Origin: JAGRCP01 sp942490705
GTDB taxonomy: Bacteria > Chloroflexota > Anaerolineae > Caldilineales > Caldilineaceae
Assembly (NCBI GenBank): GCA_942490705.1
Contig: CALNXY010000012.1
Coordinates: 496,001-560,000 of the forward strand
DNA: 64,000 nt
Reading direction: 5' to 3'
Part shown: piece by piece, positions 16,613-25,729 of the stretch
Numbering within the stretch: position 1 is the first letter of the stretch
How the letters are laid out: each line of letters opens with the position of its first letter
Made by a program: the position numbers and the translations under genes
The notes under the pieces: model-generated
Databases searched by the model: none
What the model saw: the letters and a program-made list of their open reading frames with translations, nothing else
What the model was told of the DNA's origin: nothing

Positions 16613-17835
16613 TGCGCATTCTCCATGTGACCCACCAATATGCCCCAGCCATCGGCGGCGCCGAACAGTACATCACCCTGCTCTCCGAGGAACTGGTGCG
16701 GCGCGGTCACGAGGTCGATGTCTTCACCAGCCGCTCGCTCGACTACCGGACCTGGGCCAACGCGCTGCCGCCATCGGAGGAGCGCAACGGCGTGCATATC
16801 CGGCGCTTTCGCGCGCTGCCGCGACGAGGCTCCACCTGGCGCGCGCTGGACATCGGCCTGAGCAATTGCGCCAACGGGCCCGCCTGGTTGTGGGAACCGC
16901 TGGTCTGGTATGGCAATGGTCCGGTCATGCCGGGACTGGGGCCTGCCATACGGCGTCATGCCAGCGAGTTCGATTTGGTCCACATCAGCCAGCTCCACTA
17001 TGCCCATGCCTGGCCCGCATTTCGGGCCGCCCGGGCAGCGGGCCTGCCGATCGTGATTACGCCCCATTTGCATGCCGAGCAGCGCGAAACGTATGATGTG
17101 GGCTACATGCGCACCATGCTGCGCACAGGCGATGCCGTGCTCGCCGTAACGCCGGCTGAGCGAGCGTTCATGATCCAGGCCGGGCTCGCTTCACGCATTG
17201 CAGTGGGCGGCAACAGCCTGGCGCTGCAAGACTTTCCGGCGCTCGATCCTTTGGCGGCGCGCCAACGCTTCGGCCTGCCTGATGACGCGTTTGTCGTGCT
17301 CTTTTTGGGGCGCAAGGTCGGCTACAAGGGATTAGATCGCACGGTGGCCGCGTTTGAGACCTTGCGGCAGACGCACGAAAACGCGTATCTTTTGGCCGTG
17401 GGCGGCGAGACTGACGAGTCGCGCCGCCTCTGGGCCGAGGTGGGCGATTTGCCTGGATTGATCGTGCGCGACGAGGTCGACGACGAGGAACGGCTGGCCG
17501 CGCTGGCCGCCTGCGACGTGCTGGCCGTGCCTTCTACGGGCGAAGCGTTTGGCATCGTCTATCTGGAGGCGTGGGCCTATGCCAAGCCGGTGATTGGGGC
17601 GAATATCCAATCCGTCAGTTCGCTGGTAGAAGATGGACGCGACGGCTTTTTGGTCGATGCCCAGGACAGCGCAGCGTTGGCACAACATCTGTCCTACTTG
17701 GCTGCCAATCCAGCCCTGGCGCGCGAGATGGGCGCCCGCGGCCGCCAAAAACTGTTGGCCCGCTACACCAATACGCGCATGGGTGACATCGTGGAAGCCT
17801 TGTACCAGCGCGTTTTGCGCCACGCCGGCACATGA
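16612..17835 (+). CDS. Glycosyltransferase family 4
   Basis: A 407-residue GT4 with the canonical 'MRILHVTHQYAPAIGGAEQY' opening, an acceptor-side 'LVHISQLHYAHAWPAF', 'VVLFLGRKVGYKGLDRTV' and the E-x7-E motif in 'STGEAFGIVYLEAWAYAKP'. Its ATG overlaps the previous stop by one base. It closes the first coupled run of genes; a 75-bp gap with a degenerate inverted repeat follows. Confidence 0.87.
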   Translation: MRILHVTHQYAPAIGGAEQYITLLSEELVRRGHEVDVFTSRSLDYRTWANALPPSEERNGVHIRRFRALPRRGSTWRALDIGLSNCANGPAWLWEPLVWYGNGPVMPGLGPAIRRHASEFDLVHISQLHYAHAWPAFRAARAAGLPIVITPHLHAEQRETYDVGYMRTMLRTGDAVLAVTPAERAFMIQAGLASRIAVGGNSLALQDFPALDPLAARQRFGLPDDAFVVLFLGRKVGYKGLDRTVAAFETLRQTHENAYLLAVGGETDESRRLWAEVGDLPGLIVRDEVDDEERLAALAACDVLAVPSTGEAFGIVYLEAWAYAKPVIGANIQSVSSLVEDGRDGFLVDAQDSAALAQHLSYLAANPALAREMGARGRQKLLARYTNTRMGDIVEALYQRVLRHAGT

Positions 17836-17845
17836 TTGCCGGTGA

Positions 17846-17876
17846 TGTAGAGACGCTGCAATGTAACGCCTCTACA
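17846..17876 (+). repeat. Degenerate GTAGAG inverted repeat between glycosyltransferase genes
   Basis: TGTAGAGACGCTGCA (17846-17860) and the reverse complement of 17862-17876 (TGTAGAGGCGTTACA) match at 11 of 15 positions. GCAATGTAA is also directly repeated nearby (17858-17866 and 17879-17887). It resembles dispersed palindromic repeats of bacteria more than a terminator, because no T-run follows. Confidence 0.5.
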
Positions 17877-17910
17877 CCGCAATGTAATTGCCACAGATAT
17901 CGAGAGTATC

Positions 17911-19470
17911 ATGCGCGTTAGCATCATCAACCTCAACCTGGTCGGACACGACGCCATCGGCCAGAACATCCTGGAACAGGTGCGCTTCTTCCGCCGCAAT
18001 GGCGACGACGTGCGCATCTTTACCGAGCATCCGCCCCAGGGCGTCGCTACTGACATTGCTGACTTGACGCGCGTCGTCACCCTGGCTGATCTGCTCGCGG
18101 GTCGCGACGCTCATTTCAGCGCTACCGATCTCTACATCTACCATTATCCCGGTCGCTATACGCTGCTCGACAGCATGCGCACCCTGGCGCGCGGCGTGGT
18201 CATTCTCTACTTCCACAACGTGACGCCGCCCGAACTCTGGCACGCTGCCGGCGATGACGAAGTGGTCGAGCAGTTGCGCGTGAGCGTGGAGAGCATCCCC
18301 GCTCTGGCCGGCTTTGCCGACCTGATCGTCACCGACTCCAACTTTAACGCCGCCAATTTGATCGGCGATCACGGCGTGGACGCGGACCGCGTACGCGTGC
18401 TGCCGCTCTCCGTGCCGCTGACTGAATTTGCGCCAGGAGCGGCCGATCCGGCCCTGCTGGAACGCTATGGGCTGCGCGGTAAGCGCGTGCTCCTCTACGT
18501 GGGGCGCATGGCCGGCAACAAGCGTGTGGATCTCCTGGTGGACGCGCTCGCCACATTGCAGCAGCGCGTGCCCGATGCCGCGCTGCTGCTGGTGGGCGAT
18601 ACGGACGCCAATGCGTCCTTCCGTGAGGTGGTGGCCAATGCCAAGACCCGTGCCGAAGGGCTGGGCGTGGCGGATGATGTCCATTTTGCCGGGCGGGTCG
18701 AGGATCTGGCCGCCCACTATCGGCTGGCCGATCTCTACGTCAGCGCCAGCCTGCATGAGGGCTTTGGCGTGCCTGTGTTGGAGGCCATGGCATCCGGCGT
18801 GCCCGTGGTCGTGAGCAACGTTGCCGCCCATCCCGACGTGACGGGCGAGGCCGGGCTTTTGGCTATACCGGGCGATGCCGAGGATCTGGCGCACCAGGCT
18901 GCACGCGTGCTCATGGATGATGGCCTCTATGGAGATCTTGTGCAGCGCGGGCTGGCACGGGTCGTCGACTTTTCGCCCGAGCAGTACGCCCGTGGATGGG
19001 CCCAGATCGTCCATGAAGTCACCGAGTGGTTGCCCGCCGGACCCTATCCGGGACCGCTTGCGGAAGCGCAAAACGCGTCGCCGCGTCGTCGCCAGACTAT
19101 TGATGTGGAGTTCATCGGCTCGCTGCTGGACGACGATTTGCATCAGCTCGAAGCCCGGGCTGCCACCATGCAGCACGACTACGTTGTCCACTCGCGCCTG
19201 CCCCTCTTTGGTCCGCTGCTGGCCTGGTTTCGGCGCAACATCACCTCTCATCTGCGCGAGCCCTATGTGGATCCGACCTTCGAGCGCCAGGAACTCTTTA
19301 ACTGGCAGGTAGTCCAGACCATGCAGTTGCTCACTGCTCAGCTCACGCACGTGCAGGGCGATCCAGACGCGTTGGCGGCTGCGCAGGCGCGCATCGAAGA
19401 GTTAGAGCAGGAGCTTGCCGCGCTGCGCGCTGAGGTGGCTCGCTTGCACAACGGGAGTATGCCATCGTGA
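17911..19470 (+). CDS. Glycosyltransferase family 4 with C-terminal module and coiled coil (paralog 1 of 3)
   Basis: A 519-residue GT4. Key features are 'FHNVTPPELW' in the acceptor domain, 'VLLYVGRMAGNKRVDLLVDA' in the donor domain, and the E-x7-E motif in 'LHEGFGVPVLEAMASGVP'. Residues 428-478 form the shared module (SRLPLFGPLLAWFRRN..., EPYVDPTFERQ), followed by a coiled coil rich in Glu/Leu/Ala (about 490-513). It is the first of three tandem paralogs with the same layout. GAGAG precedes the ATG. It probably acts in successive sugar additions to the same glycan, which is an inference from the tandem arrangement. Confidence 0.85.
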   Translation: MRVSIINLNLVGHDAIGQNILEQVRFFRRNGDDVRIFTEHPPQGVATDIADLTRVVTLADLLAGRDAHFSATDLYIYHYPGRYTLLDSMRTLARGVVILYFHNVTPPELWHAAGDDEVVEQLRVSVESIPALAGFADLIVTDSNFNAANLIGDHGVDADRVRVLPLSVPLTEFAPGAADPALLERYGLRGKRVLLYVGRMAGNKRVDLLVDALATLQQRVPDAALLLVGDTDANASFREVVANAKTRAEGLGVADDVHFAGRVEDLAAHYRLADLYVSASLHEGFGVPVLEAMASGVPVVVSNVAAHPDVTGEAGLLAIPGDAEDLAHQAARVLMDDGLYGDLVQRGLARVVDFSPEQYARGWAQIVHEVTEWLPAGPYPGPLAEAQNASPRRRQTIDVEFIGSLLDDDLHQLEARAATMQHDYVVHSRLPLFGPLLAWFRRNITSHLREPYVDPTFERQELFNWQVVQTMQLLTAQLTHVQGDPDALAAAQARIEELEQELAALRAEVARLHNGSMPS

Positions 19471-20885
19471 GCACGGCCCAGATCTTCACGCCGGCAGTCG
19501 GTGAGGGCGATGCGACCGGCGAGCACACGCTTCATCTGTGGCGTGCGCTCAGTCAGCGCTTCGACCGCGTCGATATCTTGTGCAATTTTGCACCAGGCGC
19601 GCTGCCGGACGACATCGCACCGTCGGTGCAGCAGGTGAGTGACTCCCTACGCGCCCAGGCCGACTTGAGCATCGTCCAGTACCCGCTCTGGTACCCGCTG
19701 GCTGAGCGTATCCGCGACACGGTCGGTCACAAGCTCTTCTGGTATCACGGCGTCACCCCGCCCGAGCTGTGGGGCAGCGAGCGGGATGTGGAGCTACTGC
19801 GCAACTCGCAGATCCGCACGGCATTGGCCTGGCACACCCATCTGGCCGCCGTGACCAGCCCCTACACCGGCCAAGAGCTGGTCGCGCTCAGTGGGCTACC
19901 GGTCGCCCGATTGCGTACGGTGCCCTTGGGGCTCGACCTTAGCCGCTTCGCCACGCCTGTGGACGAGGATGCGCTGACGGCGCTCCGTGAGCGTTGGGGC
20001 CTGGACGGACGCAATGTCGTGCTCTTCGTCGGCCGCATTGCCGGCAACAAACGTATCGATCTGCTCATCGATGCCATGGTCCGACTGCGCCAAAGCCATC
20101 CCGCCGCCTCTCTGCTTGTCGTGGGTGACGGTGCGTATAGCGAGGCGGCGCGTGGACTGCTGGGGCAATTAGAGCAGCAGGTCGAGGCGGCCGGCTTAAC
20201 CGATCGCGTGATCTTCACGGGCCGGGTAGACGATCTTGCGCCATACTATCAGATGGCCGACCTCTTCGTCTTGCCGTCGGAGCACGAGGGCTTTGGCATC
20301 CCGCTGGCTGAGGCCATGAGCGCAGGCACGCCGGTCATCGCCGGCGCCAGCGGCGCAATGCCGTGGGTTGTGGGTGAGGGGGATGGCGCAGCTGGCTTGC
20401 TCTTCGCAGCGGGAGATGACGCAGAGTTGGCCAGTCAAATGGCGCGTATGCTTGATGACGATGATTTGCGCGCACGGTCGATCGCCAACGGCTACGCCCG
20501 GGCCACGTCCCTGGGTCTCGACGCGTTCAATGCCAACACGTTGGCCCTGGTTGACGAAGTCATGGCGATGGACGAAACTGACACGGCCTTCAACGCCGGC
20601 GTTGGCTGGAGCCTCTATCCCCAGGCTGATACGATGCTGCGCGACTACGCCGTGCGCTCTAACGCGCCCGTCGTTGGCCCGGCCATCGAGACGGTGCGCC
20701 GCCACCTCACCAGCCATCTCAAAGAACCCTACATTGATCCGGTCTTCGAGCGTCAGGTGCACTATAATCGCTTGCTCTCGACCGAAGTAGAGTATCTGCA
20801 TGCCGAGCTGCGCCGCCTGGAGGAACGTTTGGCTGCGTTGGCGGCGCGGGGTCATGCCCAGGATGGCGGGCCGGGCGATGGGTGA
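19467..20885 (+). CDS. Glycosyltransferase family 4 with C-terminal module (paralog 2 of 3)
   Basis: A 472-residue GT4 starting with GTG and overlapping the previous stop by 4 nt (GTGA). It has 'FWYHGVTPPELWGSE', 'VVLFVGRIAGNKRIDLLIDA' and E-x7-E in 'EHEGFGIPLAEAMSAGTP'. Residues 398-448 carry the shared module (SNAPVVGPAIETVRRH..., EPYIDPVFERQ, YNRLL), followed by a short coiled coil. It is closer to the next gene than to the previous one in the 'YPLWYPLAE/D' and 'TSPYTGQEL/TATEL' segments. Confidence 0.85.
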   Translation: MSTAQIFTPAVGEGDATGEHTLHLWRALSQRFDRVDILCNFAPGALPDDIAPSVQQVSDSLRAQADLSIVQYPLWYPLAERIRDTVGHKLFWYHGVTPPELWGSERDVELLRNSQIRTALAWHTHLAAVTSPYTGQELVALSGLPVARLRTVPLGLDLSRFATPVDEDALTALRERWGLDGRNVVLFVGRIAGNKRIDLLIDAMVRLRQSHPAASLLVVGDGAYSEAARGLLGQLEQQVEAAGLTDRVIFTGRVDDLAPYYQMADLFVLPSEHEGFGIPLAEAMSAGTPVIAGASGAMPWVVGEGDGAAGLLFAAGDDAELASQMARMLDDDDLRARSIANGYARATSLGLDAFNANTLALVDEVMAMDETDTAFNAGVGWSLYPQADTMLRDYAVRSNAPVVGPAIETVRRHLTSHLKEPYIDPVFERQVHYNRLLSTEVEYLHAELRRLEERLAALAARGHAQDGGPGDG

Positions 20886-22293
20886 TGGCGTGGGCGCACG
20901 AATCGACATACTCATCGGTGATCTGCGGCTTGGCGACGCGGCCAGCCACCATGTCTTTGACCTGGCCAGGGCATTGCTGGCTGAAGGCTACGGCGTGCGC
21001 ATCCTGGTCAATCATCGTCCCGGCCCTGTGCCCGACGACCTGGGCGGCATAATCAGTCAACCCTATCTGGCCGACTATACGCCGGACGCCGACCTAACCA
21101 TTATCGAGTACCCCATTTGGTATCCTCTGGCTGACAAGATCACCGCGGCATCGGGTGCAACACTTTTTTGGTATCACGGCGTCACCGATCCCGCGCTCTG
21201 GCCCGGTCAGGACACCGATCTGCTGGTGACCTCCATCGCCCGCACCAATCTGGCCTGGCATGCTACACTGGCCGTGGTCACCAGTCCCTACACCGCAACT
21301 GAGTTGCAACGCCATGCCGATCTGCCGGCGTCGCGCATGCGCGTCGTGCCGTTGGGCGTCGACTTGGCCGCATTTGGGCAGCCCGACGCGGCGGCGGTTG
21401 CACGGCTGCGGCGCACGCTTGGCCTGACCGGCCGCAAGGTCATGCTTTACGTAGGGCGCTGTGTGGAACACAAGCGGATCGACTTGATGATTGAGACGTT
21501 GGCCGCGCTCGCTTCTGACCAGCCAGACCTGGCGCTGTTGATCGTGGGCGACACGGGTCGCACGGTGGAGATCCGCGAGCACGTGGCCGCGCTGCTTGCA
21601 CAGGCTGAGACTTTGGGCGTCGCCGACCGCGTGCTCTTCACCGGCCGCGTGCCCAGCGTCGCGCCCTATTTTGCACTGGCAGAACTCTATCTCCAGGCAA
21701 GCCAGCACGAGGGCTTCGGCGTGCCGCTGGTGGAAGCCATGACTGCGGGCGTGCCGCTGGTTGCCAGCGCGAGCGGCGCCATGCCATGGCTGGTCGGTGA
21801 GGGTGACACAGCCGCTGGCTTGCTTTTTGCTCCGGGTGATGCCATTGACCTGACTGCAAAGGTGCGCCGCCTCCTCACCGAGCCTGGGCTGGCCTCGGCG
21901 CTGGCTAAGCAGGGCGCCCGGCGCGCAGCTGATTTTGGGCTGGCTGCGTTCAATGTCCGTGCGCTTGACGTCGTACGTACGGCACTGGCCTTCGACAGCG
22001 CTCGGGGTGATGACGAGCCGATCGTTACTGATCCGCTGTTTGATGCTGCTGATATTGCCTTCCGAGATTATCGTGTGCGTTCAGATATTCCGTTCGTCGG
22101 GCCGGCGATTGAGTGGATGCGGGTGAACAGCACGACCCACGTCAAAGAGGCTTATTTCGACCGTACGTTGGAGCAACAGGTCAACTACAATCGTCGTCTT
22201 GCCCAAGAAGTCGTGCGCTTGCGGGCACGGGTGCGTGACCTGGCTGCACAAGTCGCTGAAGCAGAAGCGGCCGCAGCGCAAGAGGCACAGTAG
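20878..22293 (+). CDS. Glycosyltransferase family 4 with C-terminal module (paralog 3 of 3)
   Basis: About 471 residues from the ATG at 20878, which overlaps the upstream gene by 8 nt. The frame is open further upstream, but that part lies inside the previous gene. Motifs: 'FWYHGVTDPALWPGQ', 'VMLYVGRCVEHKRIDLMIET' and E-x7-E in 'QHEGFGVPLVEAMTAGVP'. Residues 402-452 form the shared module (SDIPFVGPAIEWMRVN..., VNYNRRL), followed by an Ala/Glu-rich coiled coil. It is a tandem duplicate of the preceding gene. Confidence 0.85.
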   Translation: MGDGVGARIDILIGDLRLGDAASHHVFDLARALLAEGYGVRILVNHRPGPVPDDLGGIISQPYLADYTPDADLTIIEYPIWYPLADKITAASGATLFWYHGVTDPALWPGQDTDLLVTSIARTNLAWHATLAVVTSPYTATELQRHADLPASRMRVVPLGVDLAAFGQPDAAAVARLRRTLGLTGRKVMLYVGRCVEHKRIDLMIETLAALASDQPDLALLIVGDTGRTVEIREHVAALLAQAETLGVADRVLFTGRVPSVAPYFALAELYLQASQHEGFGVPLVEAMTAGVPLVASASGAMPWLVGEGDTAAGLLFAPGDAIDLTAKVRRLLTEPGLASALAKQGARRAADFGLAAFNVRALDVVRTALAFDSARGDDEPIVTDPLFDAADIAFRDYRVRSDIPFVGPAIEWMRVNSTTHVKEAYFDRTLEQQVNYNRRLAQEVVRLRARVRDLAAQVAEAEAAAAQEAQ

Positions 22294-22298
22294 ACCTG

Positions 22299-23573
22299 AT
22301 GCGCATCCTGCACATTGTCCAACGCTATTGGCCGGCTGAAGGCGGCGCCGAACGCCACATGGGTGAGCTATCGCGACGGCTGGTCGCCGACGGCCACGAC
22401 GTCACCGTCCTCACGACCGACGCGCTCGATATCGAGCTCTTCTGGAACGCCGGCAAGCGTCGAGTCGACGTTGTGCATGAGTTTCACGACGGTGTGGAGA
22501 TCATCCGCCTGCCCGTTCATCACCTGCCGGTGGCGCAGCTTGGCTATCCAGCCTGGCGGCGCTTGCTTTGGTCCGGCTCAAAGAGCGGCATCATGCCCAC
22601 AGCAACGATCCAGCGGTTGGCCCGCTATACCCCCTACGTGCCGGACATGAGACGATGGCTGCGACTGACTGACGAGGAATTCGATCTCGTCGCCGCCATG
22701 ACCATCTGCTTCGAGCCGCTCATGGCTGCCGGACAGGAGTTTGCCCGCGCACGCGACATCCCCTTTGTTGCCTATCCGCTTACGCACCTGGGCGCCGGCC
22801 CTGCGCCAGGCGATGACCCAGTGAGCACCTTTTACACCATGCGCCATCAGGTGGAACTGGTCACTGGCAGCGACGCAGCGATCCTGCAGACGCCGACTGA
22901 GGCGCGTTTCTACGTTGACCGGGACTTGCCTGCTACGCGTGCACACGTGGCCGGGCCGGGCGTCAATCCCGAAGAAGTGTTGGGCGGCGATGGTGACCGG
23001 TTCCGCCAGACGCAGGGGATCGATGGGCCGATTGTGGCCGCGATTGGGTCGATGTCCTTTGACAAAGGCACCGAAACGCTGGTGGAAGCCGTCGAGCAAC
23101 TCTGGGCCCAGGGTGCTGGCGTGAGCCTAGTCTTGGCGGGCGCGGTGCTGGGGCCATTTGAACATTTTCTGGCTCAGCTTGCGCCGGAGACCCGGGATCG
23201 CATCTGCCTGCTGGGCGCGGTTGACGAAGCGACCAAGCGCGATCTGCTGGCCGCCAGCGATGTGTTGGCCATGGCGTCCCGCACTGATTCATTCGGCATC
23301 ACTTATCTGGAAGCGTGGCTCTATGGGAAGCCGGTGATCGGCGCACGCGTCTGGGGCATCGACGACGTGATTGAGGACGGCGAGGACGGTCTGCTCGTCC
23401 CCTTTGGCGATGTTGCTGGACTAGCCGGGGCCATCGGGCGTCTGCTTGGCGATCTGGCCGAAGCAGCGGCCATGGGGCAGCGCGGCCAGGCCAAGGTCTA
23501 TGCCAAGCATACGTGGGATCACAAATATGTTGTCACGCGCGACGTGTACGAGACGTTGACGCAGAGCGGGTAA
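22299..23573 (+). CDS. Glycosyltransferase family 4
   Basis: A 424-residue GT4 beginning 'MRILHIVQRYWPAEGGAERH'. The donor half has 'PIVAAIGSMSFDKGTETLVE' and 'SRTDSFGITYLEAWLYGKP', where Asp stands in the first position of the E-x7-E pair. It lacks the C-terminal module of the three preceding enzymes. It starts 5 nt after the previous stop and is probably in the same operon. Substrate is unknown. Confidence 0.83.
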   Translation: MRILHIVQRYWPAEGGAERHMGELSRRLVADGHDVTVLTTDALDIELFWNAGKRRVDVVHEFHDGVEIIRLPVHHLPVAQLGYPAWRRLLWSGSKSGIMPTATIQRLARYTPYVPDMRRWLRLTDEEFDLVAAMTICFEPLMAAGQEFARARDIPFVAYPLTHLGAGPAPGDDPVSTFYTMRHQVELVTGSDAAILQTPTEARFYVDRDLPATRAHVAGPGVNPEEVLGGDGDRFRQTQGIDGPIVAAIGSMSFDKGTETLVEAVEQLWAQGAGVSLVLAGAVLGPFEHFLAQLAPETRDRICLLGAVDEATKRDLLAASDVLAMASRTDSFGITYLEAWLYGKPVIGARVWGIDDVIEDGEDGLLVPFGDVAGLAGAIGRLLGDLAEAAAMGQRGQAKVYAKHTWDHKYVVTRDVYETLTQSG

Positions 23574-23579
23574 ACAAGC

Positions 23580-24878
23580 ATGCGCATCTTACATCTAATT
23601 CATCAGTATCCGCCGGAATATGTGGGCGGGTCCGAATTACACACACAGGGCATTGCCAAAGCCCAAGCCGCACGCGGTCACGAGGTCGCGGTCTTCACGC
23701 GTGTGCCCAGCGACGGCGCGCAGATGCGCATTCGCCGGGATGGTCCAGTGCGCGTCTATGCGGCCACCCATGGCGCGCCCAGCCCCACGGGGCGCTTCCT
23801 TGCCACGTGGGGGGATGCCGAAATCGAAGCCCAGTTTGCCCAGGCGCTGGCGGAATTTGCGCCCGACGTGGTTCACATCCAACAGATGATGGGCCAGCCC
23901 AGGGCGCTCTTCGACCGCATCCGCGCCGCCGACATTCCGGTCTTCATCACGCTGCTTGATTTTTGGTGGGTCTGCGCCAATGCGCAGCTGTTGACCAATT
24001 ACAGTCAGGAAATATGTGACGGCCCCGATCGCTGGATCAACTGTGCCCGCTGCGTGATTGCGCGTAGTGAGCGTAGCGCTGGCTGGGCCACGCTACCGGC
24101 TCTGCCGCCACTCCTCGGCTGGCGCAGCCGCATGTTGCGCGAGGTCATGGAATATGCCACGGCACTGCTGGCGCCCTGTCCATTTGTCCGGAGTTGGTAC
24201 GTGGATCACGGCGCGCCCGCCGCACGCACGACGGTCGTCCCACTGGGGATTGACGAGCCGCCCTCTGCCCAAGGCGCACCTTTACCGCGCGCCGCTGGCG
24301 AACCGCTGCGCGTACTCTACGTGGGCGGATTAGCCTGGCAGAAGGGTCTTCACGTTCTTTTGAAGGCCGCGCAGGGCGTAACGGGACCGCTCGAAGTCCA
24401 GATTGCCGGAGATCTGGATCGGGAGAGTGAATACGGCGCACAGCTATTGGATCTGGCCGATGAACGGATTCACTTCCTTGGCCGATTGGATCGTTCTGCT
24501 GTCTGGTCGGCCATGCGCGAGGCCCATCTCATTGTTGTACCTTCGCTCTGGTATGAGACCTACTCGCTTCTGGCCCACGAAGCCTTCGCTGTGGGGCGCC
24601 CTGTCTTTGCCTCCAACCTGGGGGCGCTGGCTGATGCCGTAAACGACGAGGTGGACGGTCTGCTCCTGTCGCCGGGTGACGTAACGGCCTGGCGGAATGC
24701 ACTTCAGCGCGCGGTTGACGAGGTCGAGCTGCTGCCGCGCCTGGGCGCGGCCACGCGCCGGCCGCCGACGATCGAGGAGGTGGCGATGCGCACGGTGGAC
24801 CTATATGAGGAGGCTGAGGCTAAGGTAGTGACCAAGACCAAAACTGAAGGGTCGGCAAGACATAGTTCTTCCTTCTGA
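23580..24878 (+). CDS. Glycosyltransferase family 4
   Basis: A 432-residue GT4 with 'MRILHLIHQYPPEYVGGSEL', 'VHIQQMMGQPRALF' and 'TLLDFWWVCANAQLL'. It has a cysteine cluster (C-D-G-P-D-R-W-I-N-C-A-R-C) like that of the enzyme at 15344, and the E-x7-E motif in 'LWYETYSLLAHEAFAVGRP'. The C-terminal 20 residues are Lys/Thr/Ser-rich. It is the last gene of the glycan locus and ends 37 bp from a convergent gene, with no obvious terminator hairpin in that short gap. Confidence 0.83.
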   Translation: MRILHLIHQYPPEYVGGSELHTQGIAKAQAARGHEVAVFTRVPSDGAQMRIRRDGPVRVYAATHGAPSPTGRFLATWGDAEIEAQFAQALAEFAPDVVHIQQMMGQPRALFDRIRAADIPVFITLLDFWWVCANAQLLTNYSQEICDGPDRWINCARCVIARSERSAGWATLPALPPLLGWRSRMLREVMEYATALLAPCPFVRSWYVDHGAPAARTTVVPLGIDEPPSAQGAPLPRAAGEPLRVLYVGGLAWQKGLHVLLKAAQGVTGPLEVQIAGDLDRESEYGAQLLDLADERIHFLGRLDRSAVWSAMREAHLIVVPSLWYETYSLLAHEAFAVGRPVFASNLGALADAVNDEVDGLLLSPGDVTAWRNALQRAVDEVELLPRLGAATRRPPTIEEVAMRTVDLYEEAEAKVVTKTKTEGSARHSSSF

Positions 24879-24915
24879 ATGCTGTACCCTGTTGGCGCGT
24901 TCTACCTTGTGCGGC

Positions 24916-25623
24916 TCAATCCATATCGCGATAGCGCTGCGCGGCTGCCGCGGCTGCCGCTACCGTCTCTGTATCAGCGGGACGCGCGCCTTGAGACCAA
25001 TCTGCGGGATCGGCGGCGTACATTGTACCGTAGGCCGCCGTGTCACGCTGGGTGCGCCAGCCTTCGGCGAGCGGGCCAAGATCAACCGTGTCATAGCCAA
25101 TCGCGTCGAGCAGCGCCATAACCGTCACCTTGGCCTCGGCGTCATCACCGGCAATGGCGAGCGCGCTGCGTTGGGGATCGCCGGCCGGACGCGCCAGCAC
25201 GGCAAGATGCTCGAAGTAGATGTTGTTGAACACCTTGACGACCTTTGAGTCCGGCAGGTGGGCCTGGAGCAGTTCGGACGTGGTTGTAGACTCGTCGTCC
25301 AGCGCAGCGATTTGGCCGTCCCGCTTGGGGTAGTAATTCATCGTGTCCATGATGACCTTGCCGCGCAGCGCTGCGACGGAAACGTCGCGATAGTGCTTGA
25401 GCGGAATGGTGACAACGACCACATCGCTGGCTGCTGCGGCCCCTTCCGCAGTCGCTGCTTGAGACTGCGAACCCAGATCGTCGATTAGTTTGGTGAGCGT
25501 CTCCGGTCCTCGGCTGTTGCTCATGACGACATTGTGTCCCGCATTGATGGCAAGACGCGCGACTGTGCTGCCGATGTTGCCGCTGCCAATAAAGCCCCAG
25601 GTGGGTACGCTGGTGGATGACAT
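24916..25623 (-). CDS. NADPH-dependent F420 reductase-like oxidoreductase
   Basis: A 235-residue single-domain Rossmann protein: 'WGFIGSGNIGSTVARLAINAGH' (GxGxxG dinucleotide site), 'MSNSRGPETL' (Ser/Arg pair expected to bind the NADP 2'-phosphate), 'DVVVVTIPLKHY', and 'VIMDTMNYYPKRDG'. This is the F420-dependent NADP oxidoreductase (Fno/NpdG-like) family. Many bacterial members lack proven F420 dependence and are described only as NADP-binding proteins. GGGAG precedes the ATG. It is transcribed divergently from the LysE gene, with a 106-bp intergenic region. No F420 biosynthesis gene is in the window. Confidence 0.75.
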   Translation of the reverse strand: MSSTSVPTWGFIGSGNIGSTVARLAINAGHNVVMSNSRGPETLTKLIDDLGSQSQAATAEGAAAASDVVVVTIPLKHYRDVSVAALRGKVIMDTMNYYPKRDGQIAALDDESTTTSELLQAHLPDSKVVKVFNNIYFEHLAVLARPAGDPQRSALAIAGDDAEAKVTVMALLDAIGYDTVDLGPLAEGWRTQRDTAAYGTMYAADPADWSQGARPADTETVAAAAAAAQRYRDMD

Positions 25624-25729
25624 GTTTTTTCTCCCTTACGTTTCTTCAAATTACGATTTCGAATTACACTGGGTTCACGCGGTACGCATCAGTCTAACAT
25701 TTAGTCATCCGCATAGCGAAGGATCCATT

